DNA of 6,386 nt from Methanobacteriaceae archaeon (GTDB lineage: Archaea; Methanobacteriota; Methanobacteria; Methanobacteriales; Methanobacteriaceae), in assembly GCA_017883605.1 (NCBI GenBank), contig JADGNH010000112.1, forward strand, positions 1 to 6,386. Reading direction: 5' to 3'. Made by a program: the position numbers and the translations under genes. Shown piece after piece: positions 6,210-6,386 of this stretch (the stretch's first letter is position 1; each line of letters opens with the position of its first letter). The notes under the pieces are model-generated. The model ran no database searches. It worked only from the letters and a program-made list of their open reading frames with translations, and was not told the DNA's origin.

Positions 6210-6386
6210 TATTTATTTATAAATTGTCTTTAGTTTTTTATGACAGCCGGGAGAAAATCACAAGTGAAGTATTTCCTCACGACTGTGCATATAAACTTTA
6301 AGAAATGAATCTTAGTCAACTCCCGATCCAGCCACAGGATAAATTTCTCTTCCGCCGTCAGTATAGTAAATAATTTTATACCACTG
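6210..6386 (-). pseudogene. Degenerate RelE/HigB-like (Gp49 type) toxin remnant
   Basis: No intact frame spans this AT-rich end, but on the minus strand successive frames give pieces in the order expected for a RelE-superfamily toxin of the Gp49/addiction-module-killer type. From the window edge: WYKIIYYTDGGREI in one frame (stop at 6314-6312), FILWLDRELTKIH in the next, then KVYMHSREEILHL, a stop, and FSPGCHKKLKTIYK in the third. Intact members have a YY-D-x-x-G-(R/K)-x-P opening, then E-W-L-D, a K-I-x-A-(R/K) helix, and G-x-x-K-x-(L/V) before the catalytic strand. At least two frame changes and several stops are needed, and the C-terminal catalytic part cannot be recognised. The gene start lies beyond the window. 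This is inference from short similarity and could be wrong. Confidence 0.35.

Noticed and set aside
6170..6303. In-frame continuation after the glycosyltransferase stop codon, open to TAA near 6301, suggesting stop readthrough
   Set aside because: The downstream peptide lacks the hydrophobic helix expected next and is explained better as antisense of the toxin-like remnant. A TGA readthrough signal or selenocysteine element is not evident.
6240..6370. Two short plus-strand frames of 22 codons each (starting MTAGRKSQV and MNLSQLPIQ)
   Set aside because: No ribosome sites, very short, and antisense to the more convincing toxin-like remnant.

Overview
The window looks like a piece of a low-G+C methanogenic archaeon, most likely Methanobacteriaceae (Methanobacterium or a close relative). 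The evidence is: a stand-alone ATP-pyrophosphatase subunit of the archaeal two-subunit GMP synthase; an AGGTGA-type Shine-Dalgarno sequence next to AT-rich, TATA-box-like promoters; oligo-T tracts after genes instead of hairpin terminators; and a cytoplasmic multi-PAS protein of a style common in methanogens. The taxonomic call is inference; no rRNA gene is present.

Layout. Positions 1-177 are AT-rich leader with TATA-like elements and two inverted repeats. Positions 178-2115 (+) encode a four-PAS sensor protein with no recognisable kinase or other output domain. A T-rich convergent spacer (2116-2268) separates it from guaAB on the minus strand (2269-3195), which makes GMP from XMP. A 406-bp gene-free divergent region (3196-3601) holds the outward promoters of guaAB and of a GtrA-type membrane protein, and two sets of short tandem repeats. 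From 3602 rightwards lies a surface-glycan type cluster on the plus strand: a GtrA-family four-helix membrane protein, an FAD-dependent oxidoreductase of the UDP-galactopyranose-mutase/amine-oxidase superfamily, and the N-terminal part of a multi-pass membrane protein resembling GT39/PMT-type glycosyltransferases.

That last gene stops after 95 codons. The remaining 217 bases contain no intact gene, but on the minus strand they carry a frame-broken remnant that reads like a RelE/HigB-type toxin. The right edge therefore looks like a site of gene decay or rearrangement.

How the genes fit together. GtrA proteins usually move or support polyprenyl-linked sugars across the membrane, the FAD enzyme could remodel a nucleotide-linked sugar or related substrate, and a GT39-like protein would use lipid-linked sugars outside the cell. 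The three plausibly belong to one envelope or glycoprotein glycosylation locus. guaAB and the PAS protein are not obviously linked to it.

No wholly new system is evident. The points most worth a second look are short direct repeats directly upstream of three separate promoters, the broken right-hand end, and the output-less PAS array with its unusual 5' end.
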